A stretch of 64,000 nucleotides of DNA from Lachnospiraceae bacterium (lineage in GTDB: Bacteria; Bacillota; Clostridia; Lachnospirales; Lachnospiraceae). Under the pieces are notes generated by a model. The model did not search any database and was not told the origin of the DNA. It worked only from the letters and a program-made list of their open reading frames with translations. Positions 1 through 9,471 of this stretch are shown in pieces; the stretch's first letter is position 1; every line of letters starts with the position of its first letter. Both the position numbers and the translations under genes were made by a program. Location: assembly GCA_015258095.1 (NCBI GenBank), contig JABZIV010000001.1, forward strand, positions 1-64,000, in the 5' to 3' direction.

Positions 1-33
1 AATGTAAAAGGCATGCAAGTATTTTACATGAAA

Positions 34-939
34 TTAAGCCAGATTAAATTCTTCCAGAAGCGCTTTTCTATACGCGCTGCTTTCAGAAGCCTTCGCAATA
101 TCGTCAATGCGCCCCTCTTTTACCAGAAGACCCATCAATTTAGCCATCATTCCCTCTGCATTGGCAGCGCCTTCGTTTATGCCTTGTTTGATTCCTTCTG
201 CTATTCCTTCTGCTATTCCTTCTGCTTTTCCCTCGGCTTTCCCTTCCTTTTTCCACTGTCTTTTTAAGCGATCATAGTATGTGGTCATCTCTGCATCTTC
301 CCCTTTCTCCGCTTTGCTCGGTATCTTTAATTCCGCGATTATTCGTGCAAGAACCGCGGAGCGAATCTCTTTCGGGTCTTCAGTATAGAAGTCCTTAATC
401 ATCCGACCCAGTTCGTCGTCACTGCTTTTCTCGGTATTAATGTAAATAATCTGTGCTTTATCAGGGAAGGGATCCCCCGTCTCTTCAATCACACGATGAA
501 TATGATAAATCTGCTTATCTTTTTTGAAAATGTCTTTTCCGCAAATAAATATAACATAGCTTTCCGGCAAACGGGTAAAGTTTTCGCCGGCTTTCAGAAT
601 ATGCATATCGATCATTCCGGCATGATAGCGGGCGCGAAGGGGACTCGCACCGTAGCGTTTGTTCTGCAATTCTATGTTATAGATCGTCCCGCTCTCATCC
701 GTACAGAAACAATCCAGAATCACGGAGCGCCCCTGCAAGTTTTTGAGATCTTCTTGCAGAACCTGCTCCTTGACGCGAAGTCTCGGCTTTTTAAGGATTG
801 TTTGTAAGATGTACTCCGTACATCGGATATCTTTCAGGACGACTCGCATAAAGTCGTCATCCATCAGGATAAATTTCGAGAGCAACTTTCGGACATCATC
901 GCGAAGAGGACTACCGGATTTTTGTGGGGATCGTTTCAT
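34..939 (-). CDS. Rpn family recombination-promoting nuclease / putative PD-(D/E)XK transposase
   Basis: Predicted DNA endonuclease of the Rpn (RpnA-like, formerly transposase_31) group, about 301 aa. The fold signature is visible: an Asp in SVILDCFC, then IELQNK, which matches the E-x-Q variant of the PD-(D/E)XK core, and RARYHAGMIDM after it. The C-terminal third carries the EGKAEG/IAEG low-complexity repeats typical of this family. I chose the internal ATG at 939 because AAAGGAGAAAATCCT precedes it; reading further upstream would add 34 residues without a comparable ribosome binding site. It is divergent from the pilus locus and has no transposon ends that I can see. The family is widespread in gut and oral Firmicutes, often as isolated genes. 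The family call is firm; actual mobility is unknown. Confidence 0.88.
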   Translation of the reverse strand: MKRSPQKSGSPLRDDVRKLLSKFILMDDDFMRVVLKDIRCTEYILQTILKKPRLRVKEQVLQEDLKNLQGRSVILDCFCTDESGTIYNIELQNKRYGASPLRARYHAGMIDMHILKAGENFTRLPESYVIFICGKDIFKKDKQIYHIHRVIEETGDPFPDKAQIIYINTEKSSDDELGRMIKDFYTEDPKEIRSAVLARIIAELKIPSKAEKGEDAEMTTYYDRLKRQWKKEGKAEGKAEGIAEGIAEGIKQGINEGAANAEGMMAKLMGLLVKEGRIDDIAKASESSAYRKALLEEFNLA

Positions 940-1571
940 AGGATTTTCTCCTTTATGGAAGATGTGTTTATGAACGGGTATTTCTGCGATAGAAGGGGAG
1001 AATGTATAGGTGGATTCAATCATAGAATTAGAGTGGTTCATCAGAACGATTCAGATAAAAGAATTGTAGCAGAGAATGTGCTACTTTCCTATACTCCACA
1101 TTCGGATAAGGTTTAGGACTTAAAGGGAAAATGCGCCGAAAAGCCCAAAAATGCGCTGAAAATCGAAGCAGAAGGCGAGAAAAATTAAATTAAAAAAAGA
1201 AAAAACAAAAAAATGCAAAAAAATATTTATTAAAATTAGAAGACGGTTCGAAATATACTTCATGAATTTAATATTTACAAAGTCACTGCATAGCGCAGAA
1301 GGAAAAAAGGTAAATCAATTGTTCATGTAAAGGGGATTTTTCCCGAAAGGGAAACACAAAAACCGATTCTATGACATTTTAGACCCCTCTTAAGCAAGGT
1401 CTATTGAAAAAGAAATGGAGCTTGGTAGAATCGGGACAAGAGTAGGGATTGTATCGGGTGATACAGTCAGAAGTATAGAGTGAGTTACAGAGGAGGAACG
1501 CCCGCAACATCGAGCCCGGACTGTACTGACGAGACAAATGAGTATTAGCAGGTGTTGTAAAGAGGTAGGCA
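940..1571. other. Long non-coding region upstream of the pilus adhesin
   Basis: About 630 bases without a convincing gene. It holds an extremely A-rich, T-poor tract around 1150-1240. A hairpin with 6-bp arms (TTTCCC/GGGAAA) closing a GAAA tetraloop lies at 1339-1354, and a hairpin TGTATC/GATACA with GGGT loop at 1450-1465. The segment ACAGTC (1463-1468) can instead pair with GACTGT (1519-1524), so two alternative foldings of the leader are possible. No known riboswitch class was recognised. Confidence 0.5.
1404..1431 (+). promoter_or_regulatory. Candidate sigma-A promoter of the pilus operon
   Basis: TTGAAA at 1404-1409 and TAGAAT at 1426-1431 are spaced by 16 bp. A start near 1438 would give a leader of about 135 nt carrying the 1450-1465 hairpin before the adhesin start codon. 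Confidence 0.45.
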
Positions 1572-4500
1572 ATGATGAACAAGAAGGAAAGAAATCATAT
1601 TGTGAATATGAATAGAGGCATGAAGCAGAAGATATCCATGCTTCTGATTGCGTGCCTTTTATTTACCGGCTATCAGGGTATGACGCTTCCGGGACGTGCA
1701 GCGCAGGAAGACGAACAGAATAATGCCATCTCCGTTTCCGGTACCGAAGTGAAGGTACAGCTCCTTGGGGAAGACCTGAGAAGAGCGGCGAAGGAAGCGA
1801 TTGAAAAAGGGGAGAGAGTAAACGACAAAGTTTTCAAGGGATACAGCAAGGATGCGGATTTAGAGAAAGAGTATGAAGCAGTTTTCTCCCCGGAGAAAGA
1901 AGTTTATGAGATTTCGCTGGACAGCATTTCCGCAGGGCTTTCCGAGAGTTTAGCGGAAGAGGAAGCGGGATTAGAAGTTTTTGTGGAGAGAGATGCACAG
2001 GACTTGGACAACCTTGTTCGTAAGGAAAGTAAGGAGAGCCTGCTTCTCTATGATGGAAACAGTCAGATTTCCCAGCTTTTCCCGAAGAGCGAAGAGACAG
2101 CGATAAAGAAGGAAGAGGCAGAGAAGAAAGCAAGTGAAGAGCTTGCTTCCGACAGCAACCTTCCGAGAAGTACGGAACTGACCGGCAGTGAGCTGATTAC
2201 CTTCTTATATAAGAACAAGTCGGATCACCGAATCACCTTCCAACTTTCCGTAGATAGCAACAAGTACCCGAAGGTTGTGGTTTCTCCGAAGGAACAGCTT
2301 TTCAAGGAACTCCTTGCCAAGCTGAAGAAAGAAGAGAAGAACAGAGCTCTAGAGAGCAAGAAGAATACAGAGAACAAAGCAGTGGAAAGCACGGAAGTGA
2401 AGAACACTGCTGCGAAAGAGTCGGAAGAGAGCAAAGCAGCTACTGAAACTGTGGCTACGGAAGCACAGAAAGAAAGCACTTCCGTAAAAGAGAGCACAAG
2501 CGCCGCTCAGGAAAGCAGTTCTGCGGCAGCTTCTGAAGTGCGCCTTGTTTCCGAGGAAAGTAAGCAGGAAACAAAGGTAGAGGCTGCGGCAGCAGAGACG
2601 GAAGAGAAAGCGCAGACTGCGGCAGAAAGTAAAGAGACAGCAGCTTCGGAGACAGAGAAAGAAACTGTCGGACAGAAAGACGCGGAGAAGCGCGCGGAAG
2701 AGAAGCTTGGAAATGGATTCCTGGCAGAAGTGGTAGCGCACTACGATGAATTCCTTGGTGAGTTACAGTCGGCAAGATTTACACAATACAGCTTAAATGA
2801 GCTCGGCAGAAAGAGCCAGAACGCCGAAATCGAGAACTTCGCAACGGTTGAAGTCTTCTATGACAAGGACGCATTCGATGAGGATGTTGTTCTTGAGGCA
2901 AAGCGCCTTGTGAAGCCGGAAGAAGAAGGACAGAAAGAGGGCGAGAAGCTCACAGAAGAGCAAGTCAAGGCGATGAAGGATCAGGCTATCTATGATGATT
3001 CCGATGCTTTGGATATTCGCTTCGTAAGCAAGACAGATAGAACGAAAGAAGTAGAACCGAAGGTTCCTGTTTCTGTGCGCCTTACCTTTGATAAGACTGC
3101 TGTTCCGGAAGATACTACAGCGGAAGCAGTGGAAGTTCACCATATTGTGGAAGAAAAGAATACCGGTAAAGTGCAGCGAGTTGAAACATTAGTTCGTGCA
3201 GAATCGGATAAAGCGACAGCTCCAGCCATCGCCGAGAACGGTAGCGCATTAGGTAATGCGGAATCGAACCCGGCTAAGGCACAGGGGAAGATTCAGGAAA
3301 ATAGTAAACAAGATGAAAAACAGACGGATGCTGTATCAAATTTTTCCAAACAGGATAATGACGAGAGCGGAGAAGCTAATAAAGAAGGCATAACCAAAGA
3401 ATTCGTTGTTCGTTCATTTTCACCTTTTGTTGTGACATGGAAACAGTGCAGACAGGAAATATATGAATTACGCTTCCATTACGTGGATCGTAATTTCAGA
3501 GAGATTGCACCGACTGTGTATGTTCGCAAGGTGAAAGATAAAGCGCTCGGTCCCAATAATAATGACGTTTATTATCAGTGGGGAGTAAACGAAAGTAATT
3601 CTAAAGCATATAAGACATTTCCTAACTTTGGATTTGAGTATGTGGGTGGAATTGCTGATTCTGAAGCGAAAGATTATGGCCTGTATAATGCAAATCGTTA
3701 TGCCAGATGGCAGGATTTTCATGGCGGTGCTAAGCCTACAAAGAAAATAGATGGGCGCGAGGCATATTATGTTGATGATCATTGGTTTACCTATATAGAT
3801 ACTGATGGAAGCAACATGCAAACCTGGGAACAGGGTTCAGATTGTAAATATAAAGATTTCTTCTTTATATACAGTGTAAATCCTGCCACTCAGAATAAAC
3901 AGGAGAAGAATATTACGCCGACTCTCAGTAATGAGAAGTTTATCACGGATAATAAGAATGGAACTTATGATTTAACCCTTACAGGGCAGGTGAAAAAGCA
4001 GCAAACGAAGCAGAAACTGGATGTTCTCTTTGTCTATGATAATACAGCCGTGATGGCAACGGATTTTGGCTTTAATGAGAAAGCAAATAAGCTGAGCGAA
4101 GGAAATTATGTATCTAGGAATGCGAGAAAGTCCGAGAAAGTAAAAGCTGAGCTGAAGAAGTTCATGGGAAAGTTGTCCAATGCAGACTGTGATGTGCGGT
4201 ATGCGCTGGTCACGATGGACGGAGACAAAGGATATCACGGCCCCAGTATTAAAGGGAAGTATAGCGATGATTTAACCTATAAAAATAATAATGATGGGAA
4301 GATCAAAGTTAATCAGTTTAAGCTTGGTGCCGATCCGAATGAGAAAGCATTAAACATCGTTGGCGACTTTAAAGGGAAAAAGGGTGGAACTCCGGCTTGG
4401 CTTTCGGAAGCTGAGGATGACGAAGCAAAGAGCGATGGCTTCAATATAACAGATGAAGCCTATAATGATACAAAGCATGTTCAAGGCTTTACAGCCAATC

Positions 4501-6902
4501 CGCAGGACATCATAAGTACTTTGAATTCATTGGATGAAACACAAAGTACATTTACACCTACTGTCACTGGGGCTACTGTTATCAGTGGAGAAAACTATGC
4601 TTCTGCCATGAAGAATGTTAAGGCGCTCATGGGACAGGGAGACTATGAAGGACCAACGTCTGGGCGTATAAACAGTGGTTCTAAAGTAAGAAGTGATGCT
4701 GAGAAGATAGTTGTTTTTATTGCCGGTGGTAATCCGAAGTTTGCGACGATTAATCAAGATGGTGTTTACGATGATACACAACGAGATAACGCCACTGACT
4801 ATTATATGATTCGTAGGAATTATACCAAAGGATGGAGTTACGGTAACGGGTACAGTATCAACTTCGCGGCATTAAACCAGGCTCGAGGTGAGTTAAGCCA
4901 GCTGTCCAATGTTGATGCTTTTTACAGCATTGGAGTCGGAAATAGCGACAATTGGAAATATCTAAATGATTTCGCAATGGGACAAGCCTATAACTCGGAT
5001 GGAGAGCATATTAAAGTTAAAGAACCAAATCGCGAAGGCTATATGGATGATTACTGGATGCATCCGGATAGGAGAGAGAAGGCTCTTGCAGATGGAGTTC
5101 AATATAAGTGTTATGGGGCAACTTCTCCCGCAAGTCTTTCCGATGCATTCCGGGGAATCTATCAAAGAGTATCTCGGAATGCGGTACAGAATGTAGAGAT
5201 TACCGATATCTTGACAAAGTATGTACAGCCGGTACATCAAAATAATTCAGCCTTAACCGGACAGCTGGTTAAGATGAAAGATAATGGTGTAGAAGTAGAC
5301 CATGTCTTGTCTGAAGCTGAGCAGAAGGCTATGGATCTGGAAGGATTCGAAGTTAATGCGACAAAGAGATATAGTTCTGAGTATGGCAGAGATGTATGGA
5401 CATTAACGTTAAAGACAAAACCCGCTGATTTTTCTCTTCCGGCAGGTTACGATATCCGATTGGTTGCGAAAGTAGAACCGACGGATGATGCAAAGAACTT
5501 CTTGGGGACCTATGCGGTTTATCCGAATACGGGTGAGGCGAGAACGGACTTAAATGACATCTATAAGACATATTTAGGTCGCGAATATACTGACCCTTCG
5601 GGAAAGCCGAAAGATATGTTTAATACCTCAGCCGGCAGAAAGGGACTATTCACTAACGAGAAGGCTGAAATAACGTATAAGAAGAAAAATCCGAACGGTT
5701 CGACAGAGACGCCACCCGGGAAGACCTATAATAAGCCTATTATTCATCCGGAGAAAGAAGGATACTTAAAGATAAACAAGGGCTTTATCGGTATCAATGG
5801 GAAGATGTACGATGCAAGCACAAACACTCTGACCGATTTAGGAAAGAAAATCATTAAGAATATTCGCTTTGAAATCCGGCAGAGTGAAAAGGATGGATCA
5901 GGCGAAAGGCTATTGACTACAATCAATCTTGGAGATGATTTGTGGGTAGATGGTTCTTTCCAGAATGAGCGGAGATTCCGTACGAGTGATGGCTACGATG
6001 TCACCGTATTCCCCTTCCAGAAGGATTTTGTAGATGGGGAGCGGCAAAATAAGAAATATGATCGGATAACAATTCAAATTGATAACCTACCACTGGACAA
6101 AAAGTATCAAATCCTTGAGAAGTTTGTAGATAAAGGCGCAATTATCAAAGCCGACGATGCAGATACATTTGGCTATAAGTTTGCCGGCAAAGACAATACA
6201 TCTATAACCGAAGACTTCAATAATATGAACGAAGGACAAGGTGGTAATACCTATGTCTTTAGAAATGAATACAACCAAGTCACCAATGACAAGACTATCA
6301 CCATCAGAAAGGTTGTTGAAGAGCTTGGCGGCACGGCTTTTACGCAGGAAGCTAGAAATGAGAAGTTCAATTTCTATATTGCTTTATACAGATTAAATGG
6401 ATCGACCTTTACTCCGCTTACTGATACGGAATGCAATGCAATGGCTCTGAAGTGGAAGAGTGAATATCCGGGAGACTCACGGATAGGTAGCTACACAAGC
6501 GCGCTTGCGATTCCGATGGCGGATGGCAGTACGATTAACACGCACTTGATAAGAGTAAGCCTGAAGCATGGCGAGTCTCTTAGCTTGAATCTGGATAGTG
6601 ACTTGTACTATAAAGTCCTTGAGTTAAAAGACGAGAAGTATGAGGTTGCTAGAGCAGTAAAGAAGAATCATGGTAGTGTCCCGATAGACGTACAGGAAGT
6701 TAGTATTGGAGACAAGAAATACTCGATTACTACCGACATTTACGACAAGGGAGCAGAGTTTATCTTCAAGAACCCGAAAATTACTTTGGTTCCGACCGGA
6801 CTTCGAGGAGACTTCACACCGTATGTGCTGTGTCTCTGTGGATTTACATTTATGGCTGGGGTTTACCTCAGCATAAAGAAAAAGAAAAGAGAGGAAGTAT
6901 AG
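1572..6902 (+). CDS. Large sortase-anchored pilus tip adhesin with VWA domain (Cpa/SpaA-like)
   Basis: Surface protein of 1776 aa. The N-terminus has a basic stretch and a hydrophobic signal segment (MLLIACLLFTGYQG). Residues about 176-377 are a Glu/Lys/Ala/Ser-rich, probably extended or coiled region. A von Willebrand A-like domain covers about 815-1210: the strand LDVLFVYDNTAVM has a degenerate MIDAS (D-N-T-A-V instead of DxSxS, Asp about 823), followed by KIVVFIAGG and FYSIGVGNSDN. Cna-B/FctA-like beta domains follow in the last 400 residues. The C-terminus is a VPTG sorting signal, a hydrophobic segment and a KKKKREE tail. GAGGTAGGC precedes the ATG; a second ATG follows immediately. It is first in a locus with backbone pilin, class B sortase and minor pilin, so a tip adhesin role is likely. 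Ligand unknown. Confidence 0.85.
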   Translation: MMNKKERNHIVNMNRGMKQKISMLLIACLLFTGYQGMTLPGRAAQEDEQNNAISVSGTEVKVQLLGEDLRRAAKEAIEKGERVNDKVFKGYSKDADLEKEYEAVFSPEKEVYEISLDSISAGLSESLAEEEAGLEVFVERDAQDLDNLVRKESKESLLLYDGNSQISQLFPKSEETAIKKEEAEKKASEELASDSNLPRSTELTGSELITFLYKNKSDHRITFQLSVDSNKYPKVVVSPKEQLFKELLAKLKKEEKNRALESKKNTENKAVESTEVKNTAAKESEESKAATETVATEAQKESTSVKESTSAAQESSSAAASEVRLVSEESKQETKVEAAAAETEEKAQTAAESKETAASETEKETVGQKDAEKRAEEKLGNGFLAEVVAHYDEFLGELQSARFTQYSLNELGRKSQNAEIENFATVEVFYDKDAFDEDVVLEAKRLVKPEEEGQKEGEKLTEEQVKAMKDQAIYDDSDALDIRFVSKTDRTKEVEPKVPVSVRLTFDKTAVPEDTTAEAVEVHHIVEEKNTGKVQRVETLVRAESDKATAPAIAENGSALGNAESNPAKAQGKIQENSKQDEKQTDAVSNFSKQDNDESGEANKEGITKEFVVRSFSPFVVTWKQCRQEIYELRFHYVDRNFREIAPTVYVRKVKDKALGPNNNDVYYQWGVNESNSKAYKTFPNFGFEYVGGIADSEAKDYGLYNANRYARWQDFHGGAKPTKKIDGREAYYVDDHWFTYIDTDGSNMQTWEQGSDCKYKDFFFIYSVNPATQNKQEKNITPTLSNEKFITDNKNGTYDLTLTGQVKKQQTKQKLDVLFVYDNTAVMATDFGFNEKANKLSEGNYVSRNARKSEKVKAELKKFMGKLSNADCDVRYALVTMDGDKGYHGPSIKGKYSDDLTYKNNNDGKIKVNQFKLGADPNEKALNIVGDFKGKKGGTPAWLSEAEDDEAKSDGFNITDEAYNDTKHVQGFTANPQDIISTLNSLDETQSTFTPTVTGATVISGENYASAMKNVKALMGQGDYEGPTSGRINSGSKVRSDAEKIVVFIAGGNPKFATINQDGVYDDTQRDNATDYYMIRRNYTKGWSYGNGYSINFAALNQARGELSQLSNVDAFYSIGVGNSDNWKYLNDFAMGQAYNSDGEHIKVKEPNREGYMDDYWMHPDRREKALADGVQYKCYGATSPASLSDAFRGIYQRVSRNAVQNVEITDILTKYVQPVHQNNSALTGQLVKMKDNGVEVDHVLSEAEQKAMDLEGFEVNATKRYSSEYGRDVWTLTLKTKPADFSLPAGYDIRLVAKVEPTDDAKNFLGTYAVYPNTGEARTDLNDIYKTYLGREYTDPSGKPKDMFNTSAGRKGLFTNEKAEITYKKKNPNGSTETPPGKTYNKPIIHPEKEGYLKINKGFIGINGKMYDASTNTLTDLGKKIIKNIRFEIRQSEKDGSGERLLTTINLGDDLWVDGSFQNERRFRTSDGYDVTVFPFQKDFVDGERQNKKYDRITIQIDNLPLDKKYQILEKFVDKGAIIKADDADTFGYKFAGKDNTSITEDFNNMNEGQGGNTYVFRNEYNQVTNDKTITIRKVVEELGGTAFTQEARNEKFNFYIALYRLNGSTFTPLTDTECNAMALKWKSEYPGDSRIGSYTSALAIPMADGSTINTHLIRVSLKHGESLSLNLDSDLYYKVLELKDEKYEVARAVKKNHGSVPIDVQEVSIGDKKYSITTDIYDKGAEFIFKNPKITLVPTGLRGDFTPYVLCLCGFTFMAGVYLSIKKKKREEV

Positions 6903-6960
6903 ATCCAATCTTTTCTGAAATAGAAACAACCTACCAAGTAACTTGAAAATCTTATAAAAA

Positions 6961-7097
6961 ATCTCTTCCGATGCAGATACATCTGCTGAAGAAGAACAAA
7001 GTTGGAAAAGAACTTCGGTTCACCGAAGACCGACGAAAGGAGTTGAAATGGCGACTCCGGCGTCTCCAACAGCAGCTGCATCTGCATCGGAAGAGAT
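6961..7097 (+). ncRNA. Highly structured RNA-like element between adhesin and pilin genes
   Basis: An 18-bp perfect inverted repeat (ATCTCTTCCGATGCAGAT at 6961-6978, its complement at 7080-7097) encloses 101 nt that fold further. CTGCTG (6983-6988) pairs with CAGCAG (7070-7075), and GTTGGA (7001-7006) with TCCAAC (7065-7070). Inside are a perfect hairpin CTTCGG/CCGAAG at 7013-7028 and a 7-bp hairpin GGAGTTG/CGACTCC at 7039-7058, with GACG/CGTC (7032-7035/7061-7064) closing the second. There is no T-run after it, so it is not a simple terminator. It probably sets adhesin:pilin expression by mRNA processing, stability or attenuation. Another reading is a DNA element with invertible ends. Confidence 0.6.
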
Positions 7098-7107
7098 GCT
7101 CAACTAG
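7048..7107 (+). CDS. Possible 19-aa leader peptide inside the structured element
   Basis: ATG at 7048 is preceded by GAAAGGAG with a 5-nt spacer, as good a ribosome binding site as any in the window. It encodes a 19-residue Ala/Ser/Thr-rich peptide beginning MATPASPT and ending EEMLN. Its ribosome binding site lies in the stem GGAGTTG/CGACTCC, and its codons make up the 3' arms of all larger stems, so translating it would unfold the element. This suggests a translation-coupled switch. Whether it is translated is unknown. Confidence 0.3.
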   Translation: MATPASPTAAASASEEMLN

Positions 7108-7229
7108 TTGTTATATCGACTTTTGAGAAAAGAATATAAGAGATTCACTGTATCTTAATAAATTGAAGGATCGTACCTTCTGTTTATAAATCACACATTT
7201 CTACTATTTTTTAAAAAGGGGAGAAAACG

Positions 7230-8441
7230 ATGAGAAAGAATGTAAACAAACTCGCGACTCTGGCATTATCCGGAATGATGGTAATGTCAATGGCTCTTCC
7301 TGCATTTGCCGCTCCTGGGGCAGCTGCAGCGCCGACACAGAACTTCTCGGCACCGGTAATTAAGAAAGTTTTGTATACCGATGGTCATACCTATGCACCG
7401 GCTACAACCTTCCATTTCGATGTTGCTTTTGATTCTGCTACGCATACCTTTAAGGATGGAAACTCAACCATTCAAGAACTTGGAACACCGACGGATACGC
7501 ACGACAATGTTGCTGTGAAGGTCGCAGAGATTCCTTTTAAGCCGGCAGATGGATTAGGTTTGCCTTTGGATGCTCATGGAAGATATTTCGAGAAGTCTGG
7601 AAATATCACTGTTGATACCACAAAGTTCCCTGGACCGGGTTACTATCTGTTTAATATGACAGAGCGTAATGATGGTTATGAAGGTATCCGTTACGATGAA
7701 AGCACCTATAAGTTACTGGTTATCATTACCCTGGATGCTTCCGGAAATAAGCACTCTCAGGTAACGGTCAGCAGAATGAACGCAGATGGAAGCTTGAATG
7801 CTAAGACGGAGTACGTAGGCAATAACTACGGTAGAGAGAATACTCCGCCCGACACACCGGATAAGCCTCCAATCACACCGGATACACCGGATAAGGATGT
7901 GCATGATGTAACCATTAAGAAGGTAGTTACCGGAGATATGGTTGCTGATTTGAATAAGAAGTTTAAATTAACTGTTACGATTAATCCGACAAATAAAACC
8001 GGAATGACAACCGGTTTACCTGAGAGATATCAGGTAACAGGCGAAGGTACAGCAACTGCTGAAGATGACTTCATCGAAGCAGGTACACCGAAGAGCTTTG
8101 ATGTACAGAATGGTGGATCCGGTTTCAATATCCATGGATTAACAGATGGAGATATGATCACTGTTAAGGAGGAAAATGGAGAGTCTTATACCATGACTGT
8201 AAAGGCTGACGAAGCAAATAAGGTTTCTTCGGTTATTACGACAGATTATGCGGGTGTAACAAATTACACGACTCCGGCATTTGCAGCTTTAAAGAATGGT
8301 GCGAAAGTTACCATTCAGAACCACAAGGGTTCTATCACTCCGACTGGTATCGTTATGAGTGTTGCACCGTATGCTCTGATGCTCGCTGTAGCAGGTGGAC
8401 TGGGTGTGGTATTCTTTAACCGCAAGAAGGAAGAGGAATAA
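7230..8441 (+). CDS. Major (backbone) pilin, FctA/Spy0128-like with isopeptide domain
   Basis: 403 aa, secreted by a classical signal peptide ending in ALPAFAA. Residues about 35-190 form a streptococcal-pilin isopeptide-linkage (FctA-like) domain, with TFHFDVAF near the start and YYLFNMTERND and YKLLVIITLD near the end. A proline-rich linker of PDTPDKPP type is followed by a second beta domain (VTIKKVVTGDMVADLNKKFKLTV). The C-terminus has TPTG, a hydrophobic helix and the tail NRKKEEE, i.e. a class B/pilin-type sorting signal. The ribosome binding site AGGGGAGAAAACG precedes the ATG. A class B sortase gene follows. Expected to be polymerised into the pilus shaft. No riboregulatory motif of a known class is seen upstream other than the structured element at 6961-7097. 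Confidence 0.88.
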   Translation: MRKNVNKLATLALSGMMVMSMALPAFAAPGAAAAPTQNFSAPVIKKVLYTDGHTYAPATTFHFDVAFDSATHTFKDGNSTIQELGTPTDTHDNVAVKVAEIPFKPADGLGLPLDAHGRYFEKSGNITVDTTKFPGPGYYLFNMTERNDGYEGIRYDESTYKLLVIITLDASGNKHSQVTVSRMNADGSLNAKTEYVGNNYGRENTPPDTPDKPPITPDTPDKDVHDVTIKKVVTGDMVADLNKKFKLTVTINPTNKTGMTTGLPERYQVTGEGTATAEDDFIEAGTPKSFDVQNGGSGFNIHGLTDGDMITVKEENGESYTMTVKADEANKVSSVITTDYAGVTNYTTPAFAALKNGAKVTIQNHKGSITPTGIVMSVAPYALMLAVAGGLGVVFFNRKKEEE

Positions 8442-8544
8442 TTTCTCTCGATTCCATTAATTTGTTTCAAAATCTTTCCGAAGAGCTTGTTGAGTAATCA
8501 AATCTTCTTCTCCAAACTTAGTGAGCTAATAGGAAGTTTTGAAT

Positions 8545-8602
8545 CAGTATGAATTCCGGGGAGCTTGTCTCCCCGGAGGGCATACTGCAATACAGAGTAT
8601 GC
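8545..8602 (+). promoter_or_regulatory. Alternative hairpins in the pilin-sortase gap
   Basis: CAGTATG (8545-8551) can pair with CATACTG (8581-8587), enclosing a strong inner stem CCGGGGAG/CTCCCCGG (8556-8563/8569-8576). Alternatively GCATACT (8580-8586) can pair with AGTATGC (8596-8602). The middle strand is shared, so only one outer pairing can form at a time. The gap of 269 bases before the sortase holds no gene. It could reduce sortase expression relative to pilin, or protect the pilin mRNA 3' end. Confidence 0.5.
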
Positions 8603-8710
8603 AGATTATAGATTTAAAGAAGGGTTCGATAGTTCCTTTAAGGAAAAGCAAGATTCTTTAAGTTTAAGATGTGCACACTGTGTACAAAAAAGGAGTAGAA
8701 AGGATATACG

Positions 8711-9454
8711 ATGAATATAGCAGCAAAGGCGGCTAGAACCGGGGACAAGATACTTTCCTTTCTTGCTGTGATCCTTATGCTTCTGATGCTGTTCTATGGC
8801 GGGTATTCTCTTTGGGATACTTACATCACGATGAGCGGTGCTTTTATGGGACAAGACCTTCTGAAGTATAAGCCGAATCTCGGGAATCCGGAGGAAGCCA
8901 GGTTGAGTCTGCAAGAATTGATTGCGCTGAACCCTGATGTAAAGGCATGGATTACCATAGACGGAACGCACATTGACTACCCTATGACCCAGGGAAAGGA
9001 CGATATGGAGTATGTCAATAAAGATGCGAAAGGAGACTTCGCTTTATCCGGAGCGATTTTCCTCAGTGCGCAGAATAAGCCTGATTTTAGTGATCCCTAT
9101 ATGTTGACCTATGGGCACCACATGGATAACGGTGGGATGTATGGGGATGTGATGGAGTTTTTGAAACAGGATTACTTCGATGCACATAAAACCGGACATC
9201 TGGTATTACCGGATGGAAGGGCAAGAAAGTTGGAGGTTTTCGCGGCAATCGAGTGCGATGCCTATGACCAGATGATTTACAACACGGAGAGTAAGAAGGG
9301 AAATGTGATGCAGCTTGTAGACTATCTGAAAGCACATTCTACAGCGTATCGGGATATCGGCATGAAAGAAGGAGATCAGGTCATTGCCCTGTCTACCTGT
9401 GTATCATTAGAAACAAATGGGCGAGCAGTCGTCATGGCTAGAGTAAACCCGTAG
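8711..9454 (+). CDS. srtB: Class B sortase, pilus-assembly type
   Basis: 247-aa cysteine transpeptidase that should link the pilin subunits of this locus and/or attach them to the wall. It has an N-terminal membrane anchor (ILSFLAVILMLLMLFYGGYSLW). The catalytic residues of the family are all visible: His in YGHHMDNGGMYG (about 136), Cys in ALSTCVSLE (about 230) and Arg in NGRAVVMARV (about 238). IDYPMTQGKDDMEYV and GAIFLS match the class B fold. It lies directly between backbone and minor pilin, as in FCT-type pilus islands of streptococci. ATG is preceded by GAAAGG. Only one sortase is encoded here; a housekeeping sortase is probably elsewhere. Confidence 0.92.
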   Translation: MNIAAKAARTGDKILSFLAVILMLLMLFYGGYSLWDTYITMSGAFMGQDLLKYKPNLGNPEEARLSLQELIALNPDVKAWITIDGTHIDYPMTQGKDDMEYVNKDAKGDFALSGAIFLSAQNKPDFSDPYMLTYGHHMDNGGMYGDVMEFLKQDYFDAHKTGHLVLPDGRARKLEVFAAIECDAYDQMIYNTESKKGNVMQLVDYLKAHSTAYRDIGMKEGDQVIALSTCVSLETNGRAVVMARVNP

Positions 9455-9471
9455 ATGGAGGAGTAACGGAG

